Assembly (NCBI RefSeq): GCF_002836775.1
Contig: NZ_PJAQ01000068.1
Location: forward strand, 744,001-808,000
DNA from: Colwellia sp. 12G3
GTDB lineage: Bacteria; Pseudomonadota; Gammaproteobacteria; Enterobacterales; Alteromonadaceae
DNA: 64,000 nucleotides
Reading direction: 5' to 3'
In this document: in pieces, positions 29,169 to 38,542 of the stretch
Numbering within the stretch: position 1 is the first letter of the stretch
Layout of the letters: each line of letters begins with the position of its first letter
Made by a program: the position numbers and the translations under genes
The notes under the pieces: generated by a model
Database searches by the model: none
Seen by the model: the letters and a program-made list of their open reading frames with translations, nothing else
Told to the model about the DNA's origin: nothing

Positions 29169-30067
29169 TATTTAACCACCAAGGTATAATAGACTAATAA
29201 TAAGGCGCTCAATCCCCCTAAACATGTAAAAGCCAACAAGCTTATTTTTGAGCCTTGTTCAATACTTTCCGTATCCTTTACCGCAGCTTTTAGTAATTTA
29301 ACCGTCATTTTGTAATGTCCTTCACCATAAGCAAGCATTAGCATTTTGTGACACAAAACATTAACTAACCGTGGAACACCTTGGCTAACTCGCGCAATGT
29401 TTTGGCATATCCTTACGGGGAAAAGCTCTGCACCTTTATAGCCCGCAACTTGTAACCTATGATGAATATATTGTTGTACTTCATGAGCATTCATAGCGCG
29501 TAATTTATAGGCAAAAGTAATACGTTGTTTTAGTTGTCTAAATTCTGTTTTTGCTAAACGCTCATCAAGCTCTGGCTGCGCAAACAAAACCACCTGCAAT
29601 AACTTACGTGTTTCAGTCTCTAAATTAGTAAACAACCTTAACGCTTCTAAGCTATCTTCAGGTAACGCTTGTGCTTCATCAAGTATCAGTACTACCGAAT
29701 GCCCTTGGCTATGTAATTCTAATAAACGCGTTTGAATTCTCTGCGTAAGCAGCTGTACCGACATACGTTGCGCTTGTTTAACGCCAAGCTCTACAGCAAC
29801 CGCTCGCCTTAACTCATCAGGGTTGAGATAAGGATTTGGTATGTACGCCGTGACGAAGTGTTCTGGTATTTCATTTAGCAGCTTTCGACACAATAATGTT
29901 TTACCTGTACCGACTTCACCCACTACTTTAATGAAACCTTCGCCTGTTTGTAGTGCGGTTGATAACACGGCTAAAGCTTCATCATGCATGGTCATTGGCA
30001 AATAAAAATTTGTATTAGGAGTTAAAGTAAAAGGTAACTCTCCTAAGCCAAAATGATATAAGTACAT
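29168..30067 (-). CDS. mshM: MSHA biogenesis ATPase MshM (ExeA-like)
   Basis: A 299-residue AAA-type ATPase starting at ATG 30067 (MYLYHFGLGELPFTLTPNTNFY, the usual ExeA/MshM N-terminus). A TTG start at 30097 is possible but less family-like. Walker A is GEVGTGKTLLCRKLL and Walker B is VVLILDEAQALP. A C-terminal membrane helix (LLAFTCLGGLSALLLVYYTL) ends the protein. ExeA relatives help secretin assembly across peptidoglycan, so a role with MshL is likely. Confidence 0.92.
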   Translation of the reverse strand: MYLYHFGLGELPFTLTPNTNFYLPMTMHDEALAVLSTALQTGEGFIKVVGEVGTGKTLLCRKLLNEIPEHFVTAYIPNPYLNPDELRRAVAVELGVKQAQRMSVQLLTQRIQTRLLELHSQGHSVVLILDEAQALPEDSLEALRLFTNLETETRKLLQVVLFAQPELDERLAKTEFRQLKQRITFAYKLRAMNAHEVQQYIHHRLQVAGYKGAELFPVRICQNIARVSQGVPRLVNVLCHKMLMLAYGEGHYKMTVKLLKAAVKDTESIEQGSKISLLAFTCLGGLSALLLVYYTLVVK

Positions 30068-30122
30068 AATAAATTTACCAATTAAGCTAAATAACAAAAA
30101 CTAAATAACTAAGTGCTAATAG

Positions 30123-31955
30123 TTATTTGTTTAGATTATTAGCGCTAGTGTCAGCTGCCGCTTGGCATACGAGATGTTCTTTTGCATATTCCGCATCAGT
30201 GCATTGCTCTTGGCATTCCTGTGTTAACGTACCCTCAGCTGATAACTCACACGCTGCAACGTCTTCTGGGAACCACTTTGTCAATAAACTGCGTGCATCT
30301 TGTAACTGGTTTTTCCACGTATCTTGACCAACAACAATGGGTTTAAGCATGATAACTAATTCACGTTTTTGCGTTGTTTGAGATTTGTTCTTAAATAACT
30401 CACCAAGGTAAGGTATATCACCTAAAAACGGAGTTTTAGATTCTATATCAACTTTATACGTTTCAATTAAGCCACCAATAACCACGACTTCACCTGATTG
30501 AGCACGGATAATGGTGTCTGATTCTCGAACACTACTTTGCGCTAATGGCAATATAAGTTGTTCACTACCAATCTGAATAGTTTTGTTCTGCTCTTTAGTA
30601 ATAGTCACTGATGGGTGAACATGTAAAATAACACTACCATCTTTACTAATTTGTGGGGTTACATCTAATGCAATGCCAGAGAAAAAAGGTGTTAGTTCAA
30701 CTTCAGGTGTTGTGGTGGTTGAAGTACCTGTTGTTGTCGTACTGGAAACTTCAGTCACAAAGTATTCATCTTCACCGACTTTAATAACCGCTTTTTGGTT
30801 ATTAGTGGCGGTAATACGTGGACTAGAAAGTACTTGCACATTACCTTGAGTTTGTAATAACTCTATAACGCCAGAAAAGTTGCTGCCATTAGTTTGCTTA
30901 CTAAACGCCATGCTATTAACACCACCAATGGTGTTCGAAATAACATTACCAACAATATTACCTGTTGTAGAGTAAACAATATTTGCACTACCTACTTGGT
31001 CTAGTACTTTTTCCCACTTTATCCCTTGCTGAAAATCATCATTAAGTGTGACTTCCATGATTTTTGCTTCAATGATTACTTGGCGATGTAAATGGCTTTC
31101 AGTCGCTGTGATAAACTTCTTAACCGCGGTAATTTCTTGTGGCAACGCACGTACTGTCACCAAACCTGCTTGTGGTGAAACAATGACTGAACGACCTTCA
31201 CCCGTTCCAACAAAAGCGGTTAATGATTCTTTCAATTCATCCCAGAAATTTGACTCATTCTCAGTATATAAATTGATACCACTACTTTGATTACTCGAAC
31301 CACTATTACCACTCTGGCTATTACTGTTACTGCTATTACTATTGCTATTGCCACCGCTATTGTTATTACTATTATTACCGCTATTAGGGTCATTTTCTGA
31401 GACACCACCAGAATTAATAGTGGTGCTCGATGAACCAAAGCGTTTAAGGAACAAGTAATTTAAGGCGATTGTTTCAGTGCGTATGCCCGGAGGAAAAACC
31501 TGAACAACGTTGCCATGGCGAACGATTTCATAACCGTAGACCTCTTCAACAACGCTCAGTGCTTCCGATAACGTAACATTATTTAAGCTTAATGATATTT
31601 GTCCGCTTACATCAGGGTGAATAACTACGTTATAACGTGAGCCTCTAACAATGGCTTGAAAAAAGTCTTTTGCATTGACTTCTGTTGCCGAAATTTCCAA
31701 ACGTTTTTCAGCCAACATACCTTGCTTAGCCTGGTTCATGTTATTTAACATCAACTCTTGCTGTACTGAATTTGGCACTTGTGTTAACGGTTTCGGCCCA
31801 TTAATCTTGTTTGTTTGGTTAATCGCTGCATCTAAATCTTCTTTAATTTCAACCGGGTCATTAGGTACTGATTGACAGCCGACTAAGGCTAAAAATAACG
31901 TTGATAAGGCAATTTTTAATTTTATTTTTTTCATAGGGGGACTTGTTTTTATCAT
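30123..31955 (-). CDS. mshL: MSHA outer-membrane secretin MshL
   Basis: A 610-residue lipoprotein secretin. The lipobox LVGC puts the lipidated Cys at residue 27. The N-domains (EISATEVNAKDFFQAIVRG onward) are followed by a low-complexity Ser/Asn linker (about 174-227), then the secretin core with VQVLSSPRITATNNQKAVIK and the C-terminal GEVVVIGGLIE and IPYLGELFKNKSQTTQKRELVIMLKP. It forms the outer-membrane pore for the pilus. The start overlaps the mshK stop (TAATG). A second ATG at 31934 is possible. Confidence 0.94.
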   Translation of the reverse strand: MIKTSPPMKKIKLKIALSTLFLALVGCQSVPNDPVEIKEDLDAAINQTNKINGPKPLTQVPNSVQQELMLNNMNQAKQGMLAEKRLEISATEVNAKDFFQAIVRGSRYNVVIHPDVSGQISLSLNNVTLSEALSVVEEVYGYEIVRHGNVVQVFPPGIRTETIALNYLFLKRFGSSSTTINSGGVSENDPNSGNNSNNNSGGNSNSNSSNSNSQSGNSGSSNQSSGINLYTENESNFWDELKESLTAFVGTGEGRSVIVSPQAGLVTVRALPQEITAVKKFITATESHLHRQVIIEAKIMEVTLNDDFQQGIKWEKVLDQVGSANIVYSTTGNIVGNVISNTIGGVNSMAFSKQTNGSNFSGVIELLQTQGNVQVLSSPRITATNNQKAVIKVGEDEYFVTEVSSTTTTGTSTTTTPEVELTPFFSGIALDVTPQISKDGSVILHVHPSVTITKEQNKTIQIGSEQLILPLAQSSVRESDTIIRAQSGEVVVIGGLIETYKVDIESKTPFLGDIPYLGELFKNKSQTTQKRELVIMLKPIVVGQDTWKNQLQDARSLLTKWFPEDVAACELSAEGTLTQECQEQCTDAEYAKEHLVCQAAADTSANNLNK

Positions 31956-32329
31956 TAGTTAGCTACCGTATTTTCTACAACGTTACTTTTAAAACCTTTA
32001 CTTTTAAAAATATTAATTTTCAAGTGTTTAGATTTACTACGTAAGATCACGCTATGACTGTTAATTGCGGTGATGCGATACTCTCCAATAGAGTCAAACA
32101 TTTTGACTATTTTGCCATTAATCACCGCAGTATGAATGCCATCACCGTGGATGATCGACGTCAATATAAAGCCGTCATCACGCTTTATTTGATTATTGCT
32201 GCCAGAAGCACTTACGCCAAAAGGCCGAGTAGGATCAACATCGGAAGCCAGACTTACTGAAGAAATCAGTATTGTTACCGCAACTAAGCTTGTGGCTAAC
32301 AATGAATTAAAATGAGCTTTAAACACCAA
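31955..32329 (-). CDS. mshK: MSHA biogenesis protein MshK (PilP-like)
   Basis: A 124-residue exported protein with an N-terminal hydrophobic signal (LLATSLVAVTILISSVSLAS) and a short beta domain starting DPTRPFGV, then FILTSIIHGDGIHTAVINGK. The DPTRP motif and size fit MshK, the counterpart of PilP, which bridges the inner-membrane complex and the secretin. It overlaps mshJ by 11 bp and mshL by one base. Confidence 0.88.
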   Translation of the reverse strand: MVFKAHFNSLLATSLVAVTILISSVSLASDVDPTRPFGVSASGSNNQIKRDDGFILTSIIHGDGIHTAVINGKIVKMFDSIGEYRITAINSHSVILRSKSKHLKINIFKSKGFKSNVVENTVAN

Positions 32330-33011
32330 TAAACTCCTTATTTAACCCTAAGCTGTAGATCGTTATATCTACTTCACTGCGCGGATACTCTTTCACTTCG
32401 AATTGAAAATCTTGCCAAAAAAACTTCCACGATAACTGCTCAAGCTGCTGTAAATAATTACGCAGTTGGAAGTATTTACCTGACAATTTGATTTTTATAC
32501 CGTGTTTATATAGGTTTAAACCAAGTTGCTCTTTTGTTGGTGCAACCTTATCTGCAGCATCGATTTGTGGTTGCACTGCTAAATCTAATAACGGTTTAGC
32601 ACCCATTAATTCGAAAGACAGTAATGATACACCAGGCTCTAGATTAAGTAGTTTAAGTAGCGCTTCACGCATTTCACTCGGGCTAATCAACTCTGTCGTT
32701 AAATGCACTAATTTACTGTCAATTTTAGCCAGTTTAGCTTCAAGTTGAGCGATTTGTTTAACGGTATCACGGTCAGGATCTTGCTTTAGTGCCGTTTGAT
32801 ATTCTTTAATAGTAAAATTAAGCGTTTGATTACCAGACGTCATTACTCGGCTTTGCTTGTCAAAGGTAATAACTCTGGCACTTTTATCATCTATAAAAAT
32901 ATATGAAATAATAAAAAATATTGCCACTAGGCCTGTTAGTAGCAGTAAAGACTGCTCGCGACTTGTTAGCTGAAGAAACTTATCACTATAGTTTTGCCAT
33001 TGGTGCTTCAT
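32319..33011 (-). CDS. mshJ: MSHA biogenesis protein MshJ (PilO-like)
   Basis: A 230-residue bitopic membrane protein: helix at about residues 22-40, a coiled coil (KQIAQLEAKLAKIDSKLVHLTTEL), then a ferredoxin-like periplasmic domain with GIKIKLSGKYFQLRNYLQQLEQL. This is the PilO/GspM fold of the alignment subcomplex. It partners with MshI2 and MshK. Its start overlaps the mshI2 stop by one base. Confidence 0.92.
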   Translation of the reverse strand: MKHQWQNYSDKFLQLTSREQSLLLLTGLVAIFFIISYIFIDDKSARVITFDKQSRVMTSGNQTLNFTIKEYQTALKQDPDRDTVKQIAQLEAKLAKIDSKLVHLTTELISPSEMREALLKLLNLEPGVSLLSFELMGAKPLLDLAVQPQIDAADKVAPTKEQLGLNLYKHGIKIKLSGKYFQLRNYLQQLEQLSWKFFWQDFQFEVKEYPRSEVDITIYSLGLNKEFIGV

Positions 33012-33613
33012 TAGCTTTTACCCTTGTTCGCTATAGAGCTGACAACAAACTCGGTAATATTTTGTTCATTTTTAGCCAATTTAAATTGCACAAACGCTTT
33101 GCCAGATAATAAACGAGATGTTTTAAATCCTGCTAACCATGCGGGTACCGCTTGAGGGTTTCGGGCTAACCCGGTAAAACTCATATCGTTGGCATTGATA
33201 CTAATGGTTTGTAATCGAATATCTTTATGATGCATAGCTGACAGATCGTTCATCGCCATAACAAAGCCGCCTGCAAACGTTTCGTTTGAGTCGGTTAGTT
33301 TAACTAATAGTGCATTTTTATGCTGCATAACTAACTTTATCGTGCCTAAGTTTTGCATCAAAGCAGGTGATACTTGCCTATTATTCAGTTGAGACTCTAA
33401 CTGTTGAGCAAGCTTTTGTTTTTGCTGTTGCTCGATTAACAAAGCATCATATTTAGCGCCTGACTGTCTATAATTGACTTCAGTAGCTACCGCCCAACTA
33501 ACCATCACCAAGAATAACCCTAACCAAACACCTACCACTCTTGGTAATGTTAATAAGGGTTGTTCTGGAAAAAGCTCAGCTTGCAATAAATTAATAGACT
33601 GTTTAGTTGTCAT
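33011..33613 (-). CDS. MSHA biogenesis protein MshI2 (PilN-like)
   Basis: A 200-residue bitopic protein starting MTTKQSINLLQAELFPEQPLLTLPRVVGVWL; the INLLQAELFP peptide is the PilN-type segment that binds the PilM-like protein (described in two pieces here). A helix spans about residues 25-45, followed by a coiled coil and a periplasmic domain. In Shewanella the equivalent is called mshI2. It overlaps the end of mshI by 11 bp. Confidence 0.88.
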   Translation of the reverse strand: MTTKQSINLLQAELFPEQPLLTLPRVVGVWLGLFLVMVSWAVATEVNYRQSGAKYDALLIEQQQKQKLAQQLESQLNNRQVSPALMQNLGTIKLVMQHKNALLVKLTDSNETFAGGFVMAMNDLSAMHHKDIRLQTISINANDMSFTGLARNPQAVPAWLAGFKTSRLLSGKAFVQFKLAKNEQNITEFVVSSIANKGKS

Positions 33614-34574
33614 AACGCGCTCCCGCTAAAACTTCTGCCTCAGTATTGTATGGGACATCCTCTAAACTTGCGCCGATTACAGCACCAAATTCTCGATGTT
33701 GATGATACGGCCTTGGTAATTCAAGTAAGCTCACGGGCACTGCGCTATTTTCTGCTAGTTTATCTACCAAGAAACCTTCCAACTCAATGGGTAATAAAAC
33801 TTTAATACCTTTAATTGGTGCTTGTTTTAACTGACGTTCAAAGTAATCTGTAGAGCGTTGAATTTCTAAGCTGAGATTATCAACAACAGTAAGAGATAAC
33901 TCATTTACTGTTTTAGTCGCTATTTGAGAAAATCCTCGTAAACGGCGTTGAAAGAATATTTGTTTTTGCTTAACGATGATTAAAATAATCTCTTCATTAG
34001 GCTGCTGGCAAACTAATAAATATGCATCATTTTGTGGCGGTAATAAGTTAGCAAAAGCAAATTCTTGGGTAGTAATAGCACTTACTTTAACCATGCCTTG
34101 CTCTGTCGCTGTCACTAGTTTCTTTAATTCATCTAAGGGAGCGCAAACCACATTAATTCTTTCTTGGCCTCCAGCAAGGGTGGGAGCATCATAATAGTCC
34201 AGCACCATATTGGCAGGAGATATACTCACTAGATCTTTAATTTGCCACTTCAGCGCGCTGTTAATTTCATTATCAGGTACATTAGGCTTGTCAACTTGTA
34301 CCACTTGAGATTGTGCTTCATTGAGTACTAAGCTAGCGACTCCCTCAAGTTCACAGTTATCGTGTAATGTCTGAATAGCCTTCGAAAAGTGTGCTGAATT
34401 AGCCTTTTCATGATGAAACAGCACTTGAGCTGTTTTATTTTCATCAATAGGGCTATTAAGTTTTTGCTGAGGAATTGAGCATAAGGAGACACCCTGCTGC
34501 TGAAAAGCAATACCAAGACGCTGACTTGAACTTTTTTTTGAAAAAATTTGGCTTATTTTCGTTAAAAATGACAT
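33603..34574 (-). CDS. mshI: MSHA biogenesis protein MshI (PilM-like)
   Basis: A 323-residue cytoplasmic protein of the PilM/actin-like class, with no signal or membrane helix. LGIAFQQQGVSLCSIPQQK and SALKWQIKDLVSISPANMVLDYYD are typical. It is the first msh gene here. The cluster often begins with csrD (mshH), but no such gene lies upstream. The 247-bp divergent gap to the PLP-enzyme gene should contain the promoter for mshI-to-mshA. Confidence 0.9.
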   Translation of the reverse strand: MSFLTKISQIFSKKSSSQRLGIAFQQQGVSLCSIPQQKLNSPIDENKTAQVLFHHEKANSAHFSKAIQTLHDNCELEGVASLVLNEAQSQVVQVDKPNVPDNEINSALKWQIKDLVSISPANMVLDYYDAPTLAGGQERINVVCAPLDELKKLVTATEQGMVKVSAITTQEFAFANLLPPQNDAYLLVCQQPNEEIILIIVKQKQIFFQRRLRGFSQIATKTVNELSLTVVDNLSLEIQRSTDYFERQLKQAPIKGIKVLLPIELEGFLVDKLAENSAVPVSLLELPRPYHQHREFGAVIGASLEDVPYNTEAEVLAGARYDN

Positions 34575-34821
34575 TTATCGGCAATATCGCATCATGGCTA
34601 AAATTATTAGCAATATACCCTTTTATTTACCTGTAGAGCAAGCTTTACTAGCCCCTATTAGCTAAGTTTATTAGTCGTTTATACAATAATTATAACGGCT
34701 AATTCTATATATATTTGCTTTTCCATCGAAGGAAATAGCGCTAAGAAATACTTGGGCAAGTAACGATATCGTTTATAATAACCTCTATACTTTTCGTTAA
34801 CTCAGCTTTAATTATAAAACC

Positions 34822-35781
34822 ATGCGTAAACCATTGTCATTATTAGAAAAAATACAGCACCCCCTCTTCGATAAACATAATATTGATGTCAGAGTAAAAC
34901 GCGATGATTTACTGCATGACATAATTTCGGGCAATAAATGGCGTAAACTTAAATACAACCTAGAACAACTTAAAAAGAATAACTACCAAGGTGCGCTAAC
35001 TTTTGGCGGCAGTTACTCTAACCATATTCATGCCTTTGCTTACGCATGCAAACAAGAAAATATTCCCTGTGTTGGTGTTATTAGGGGTGAATCGCACTAT
35101 GTGAACAATTTCACTTTACGCTGGGCTAGGCACTGGGGCATGCACTGTTATTTTGTCGATAGGAAAACTTACCGTCGCCGCTTTGAGACAGGCTTTATTG
35201 ATGAACTTAGTAAAATATATCCCCACCACTTTATTATACCCGAAGGGGGGAGTAACACATTCGCCATCCCAGGTGTAGCAGAGGTATTAACAGAATTAAA
35301 TAGCCAAACCGATTTCGATACTTTGATCACTCCTGTAGGCAGTGGCGGTACTCTAGCTGGCTTGATTTCTGGGGACAGTGTCGCCAATAGCAAACAACAT
35401 AAAATTTTAGGAGTGGCGGTATTAAAACAAGCAGAGTATTTAGTTGATGAAGTTAAGTGCTTACTTACGCCTGAAGGGCTGACACATAAAAACTGGGAAT
35501 TACTAACAACGTTTCACCGAGGTGGTTATGGCAAGTTTAGTAGCGTTGATGTGGAACGTATCATAGCCTTCAACCAACACACAGGCATAACCTTTGAGCC
35601 AGTATATTCAGGTAAGATGATTTTAGCTTTACTTGATTTAATTTCACAAGACTACTTCAAAGCCCATGAACGCATTGTGTTATTGCATACCGGTGGGCTA
35701 CAAGGACTAGGTGGAATGATTGAGCAAGGTAGGCTAAATGCCAAAGACTGGCCGATCTTACCTAAAGTTGCGCATGAATAG
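34822..35781 (+). CDS. PLP enzyme, ACC deaminase / D-cysteine desulfhydrase family
   Basis: A 319-residue type II fold PLP enzyme. The lysine expected to hold PLP is Lys39 in SGNKWRKLKYNL. LTFGGSYSNHIHAFAYACK is the substrate and cofactor loop, and TPVGSGGTLAGLI is the phosphate-binding loop. Family members are 1-aminocyclopropane-1-carboxylate deaminases or D-cysteine desulfhydrases, and the sequence alone does not say which. The gene stands alone between the msh and gsp operons, divergent from mshI and convergent with gspN. No strong ribosome binding site is visible. Confidence 0.85.
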   Translation: MRKPLSLLEKIQHPLFDKHNIDVRVKRDDLLHDIISGNKWRKLKYNLEQLKKNNYQGALTFGGSYSNHIHAFAYACKQENIPCVGVIRGESHYVNNFTLRWARHWGMHCYFVDRKTYRRRFETGFIDELSKIYPHHFIIPEGGSNTFAIPGVAEVLTELNSQTDFDTLITPVGSGGTLAGLISGDSVANSKQHKILGVAVLKQAEYLVDEVKCLLTPEGLTHKNWELLTTFHRGGYGKFSSVDVERIIAFNQHTGITFEPVYSGKMILALLDLISQDYFKAHERIVLLHTGGLQGLGGMIEQGRLNAKDWPILPKVAHE

Positions 35782-35810
35782 GATCACTAACAAGCGATTT
35801 TAGATCCTAT
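35778..35810. terminator. Inverted repeat between convergent PLP gene and gspN
   Basis: ATAGGATC and GATCCTAT form a perfect 8-bp inverted repeat with a 17-base loop at the PLP-gene stop. A second short hairpin, CGTGGC-TT-GCCACG, follows at 35813-35826. Neither has a clear U-tract, so the terminator call is weak. Confidence 0.35.
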
Positions 35811-35852
35811 CACGTGGCTTGCCACGACTAATTTCTGTCGATAGACTAACAA

Positions 35853-36608
35853 CTAGAACTTTAACTGATAGCGACCTTGATTATCTGGACGGCCAAGAAA
35901 CGATAAGGCTGATTGTAACTCCGCGGGGAAGTTTTTCCCTGGTTTTAAATACCCTTGCCCAGACGCTTTTTGATCAGCTAATGATAAACGTGCAGTAAAA
36001 CTCAAACCTAGATTGTTTTTAGGCAGTATTTGGGCTATTAAATCACCCTTTTCACAATTCAAATCTGCGTCTATTTTACCTAATTTAATGTTGTTTTCCA
36101 AAGCAACCACACCTGAGCGTAACCAACTAACTTGTCCCTGCGCTTGCTGACAAACTAATTTTTCTGAGCTATTAAGTACCAATTCTCTAAATGATAATTC
36201 GATATTCCCCTGAGCAGTGACGGGAATAGGTAATGGCAGTTTTTTAGCAATATCATTCGCTGAAATAAAAAGTTCAACATCATGTAGTTGTAATTTATTA
36301 GAAGATATCGTTAAGGTAAACCTTCCTTCAGGCCCTGCTGAAGTGGCATCACCAAAACTAACATCTACTGATGGTGACAAAATTAACAATGACCAAAAAC
36401 TAAGCTCTGTTTTAATTTGTTGAACTTGATTATTATTCACTGCAAGTTGTGCAATTTCGCCTTGCCATATTGAACCAGAAACAGTATCAATTTGGATATT
36501 CTTAGGTAGTTCTATATTGTTTATCAAAAATGCTAGTGGCATTGTTGCCACTAAAAAGAATACATAACTGCTCAAAAAAATTGCCATAACAGCAAACCAC
36601 TTCTTCAT
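35853..36608 (-). CDS. gspN: Type II secretion protein GspN
   Basis: A 251-residue protein with one N-terminal helix (about residues 6-25) and a periplasmic beta-rich region (IDTVSGSIWQGEIAQL, QGQVSWLRSGVV, FLGRPDNQGRYQLKF). This is the GspN family, last gene of the operon. GspN is not essential in every system and its role is not settled. It starts 111 bp after gspM. Confidence 0.9.
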   Translation of the reverse strand: MKKWFAVMAIFLSSYVFFLVATMPLAFLINNIELPKNIQIDTVSGSIWQGEIAQLAVNNNQVQQIKTELSFWSLLILSPSVDVSFGDATSAGPEGRFTLTISSNKLQLHDVELFISANDIAKKLPLPIPVTAQGNIELSFRELVLNSSEKLVCQQAQGQVSWLRSGVVALENNIKLGKIDADLNCEKGDLIAQILPKNNLGLSFTARLSLADQKASGQGYLKPGKNFPAELQSALSFLGRPDNQGRYQLKF

Positions 36609-36719
36609 CTAATTTCTCTATCTTCTATTATTTTGTATGTTGTGAACGTTAGCTACTGCAGTTAAGCATCACTTCAATATTCGTGTCGATATTCGTATCG
36701 ATACTGACTACCGTTTAGG

Positions 36720-37190
36720 TCACTGCTTAGCAAGATGCAAGCGTCTAACTTTCACCTCACCAGCTTTATCACCATGAGTTAAATCAATAGCCATCACTTG
36801 CAAACCTTCATTGTTAGCTAAATGCTCCAACCAAAACAACAATTGTGTAAAAGGTGTGCTGTCTATCCACACTTGTAAGTCATCACCCTGAGGCTGCATT
36901 CGAGTAATGGTCAATTTATAGGTTTTTGCACTACGATTCGCCACACTAGATATGCTACCACTAAGGTTAGACTTACCACCAGCGCGTTTAGCTTGCTGAT
37001 ACAAAGCAGTGTTTTCTTGCACCCAAGTTAGCAATTCTTGCTGCCTTGTTAACTTACTATTAGCCGCAGCTATACTGTTATTTATCGGTTGCCATATCGC
37101 ACTATAAAAAATAAAGACGATAGAAACCAGTGCCATCGCGGCCACAAGGCGTTGCTCTCGACTGTTTAGTTGTTGCCACCATGCTTTCAT
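36720..37190 (-). CDS. gspM: Type II secretion protein GspM
   Basis: A 156-residue bitopic protein: MKAWWQQLNSREQRLVAAMAL leads into a helix (about 16-34), then a coiled-coil segment and a ferredoxin-like periplasmic domain (PFTQLLFWLEHLANNEGLQV). GspM pairs with GspL in the inner-membrane assembly platform. The start overlaps the gspL stop by one base (TAATG). Confidence 0.94.
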   Translation of the reverse strand: MKAWWQQLNSREQRLVAAMALVSIVFIFYSAIWQPINNSIAAANSKLTRQQELLTWVQENTALYQQAKRAGGKSNLSGSISSVANRSAKTYKLTITRMQPQGDDLQVWIDSTPFTQLLFWLEHLANNEGLQVMAIDLTHGDKAGEVKVRRLHLAKQ

Positions 37191-38542
37191 TATGATGCTT
37201 CCTTATTACTTTGCTGCTGGGGCGGAGCTTTTTTATTATCTGACCCTTTTTTATTGTCTTTATTCGTGATGCTGAAGGAGCCTGTTACTTGATCGCCTTC
37301 ATTACTTTGCGAACCTTTCTTAACGGTCAAATTGGCTGCGTTTAATGCAACACTAAACTTCTCAAAAGCTTGATAATCTTTCGCTGTTGCTTGAATACGA
37401 AGTTCTTGTCGCTTACCATCAAACTTTAACGACTCTGGTTTTAATGCTGGTACTTTAGTAAAGGCAGGTTGTAATTTAGCAAGCATAGCTAAAAAGCCTT
37501 GCTTATCACCCACGCCACCGAGTAAAGCTAATTCTCGATTCAATTGGGATTTTATTGTCGAAACCCGTACTCGTTTTGTTTTTGGAAATGCTTTTTTGTA
37601 ACTGTTAACAATGTTTTGTTCAACTTTTTCTTGCTCGGCATTAAGCTGCCATAGCTGCATACTTTTATCACCTAAACTAAGTAGAAGAGCAAACATGGCA
37701 ACACCCGCCACCCATAACCATTGTTGTCCTGCATGACTACGATTTTGTTTAATCTGATATTGACCTTGTAGTAAATTAAAACGATTTAATTTACTACCAT
37801 AATTCGCCGCCATTAATGCTAAAGGCAACTCTTCAGGCATAGCTTTTACCGCTAATTTCTCACTATGTGCTAAGCGGGAATATGCTTCAATGCTGACACT
37901 GCTTTGCTGATCATTTCCTTCATTGTCTTCACTGTTTTCATTGTGCTCAGGTGTCTCTATCGAAAAGGCCTGGCATTGTAATTGCCAAGCACTTGCGTCT
38001 AAAGTAAATCCCTGCCAAATTTTTTGACGAACAATGATTTGCTCTTGATTCGCATCACCAAGGCTTATAGCACTCCACCCGTCTTGGGTGAATGGCATCG
38101 CTAATACATCGGGTAAAATGTATTTAGTATATATATCAGCATCCGCCAACCATGAAAGCCATTGTTGCATCTGGTTATGAGCCACAATGGCGGTAAAACA
38201 ATTATTCCCCTGCTCATCATTAGCTAAATCAGCATAAGCAAAAAATAGCGTTTCAACGTCTTCAGCTAAACCGTCTTCCAACATATACGGTACTGCTAAA
38301 CGCATTGCTCTAGAAGATTTGGCAGGGACTTTTAAGGATTTCAGCAGTACATCACAGCCAGGAACCAAAACTTTAATCTGGCGTTGCTCAGCTTTACTGG
38401 TAAGTTCACTAAGTTGTTGAGCATCTTTTAGCTCACCACTTGCGATAATTTCCTGTTCATTGTTGCTAGTATCAGCGACAACCAACCAATGGATGGAATT
38501 GTGCGCTTGACTTCCTAAACGGATAAATAATGTTTCTGTCAC
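37190..38542 (-). CDS. gspL: Type II secretion protein GspL
   Basis: A 450-residue protein with an actin-like cytoplasmic domain (about 1-250), a membrane helix (about 272-290, WLWVAGVAMFALLLSLG) and a periplasmic ferredoxin-like domain. It recruits the GspE ATPase to the membrane. The start codon is GTG, overlapping the gspK stop as TAGTG. The C-terminus is a Lys/Gln/Asn-rich tail (KDNKKGSDNKKAPPQQQSN). Residues about 200-215 are an acidic Glu/Asn-rich loop. Confidence 0.94.
   Translation of the reverse strand: MTETLFIRLGSQAHNSIHWLVVADTSNNEQEIIASGELKDAQQLSELTSKAEQRQIKVLVPGCDVLLKSLKVPAKSSRAMRLAVPYMLEDGLAEDVETLFFAYADLANDEQGNNCFTAIVAHNQMQQWLSWLADADIYTKYILPDVLAMPFTQDGWSAISLGDANQEQIIVRQKIWQGFTLDASAWQLQCQAFSIETPEHNENSEDNEGNDQQSSVSIEAYSRLAHSEKLAVKAMPEELPLALMAANYGSKLNRFNLLQGQYQIKQNRSHAGQQWLWVAGVAMFALLLSLGDKSMQLWQLNAEQEKVEQNIVNSYKKAFPKTKRVRVSTIKSQLNRELALLGGVGDKQGFLAMLAKLQPAFTKVPALKPESLKFDGKRQELRIQATAKDYQAFEKFSVALNAANLTVKKGSQSNEGDQVTGSFSITNKDNKKGSDNKKAPPQQQSNKEAS

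Noticed and set aside
31275-31385. CRISPR-like repetitive tract in mshL
   Set aside because: The repetition is three-base, in frame, and codes for a Ser/Asn linker; there are no spacers.
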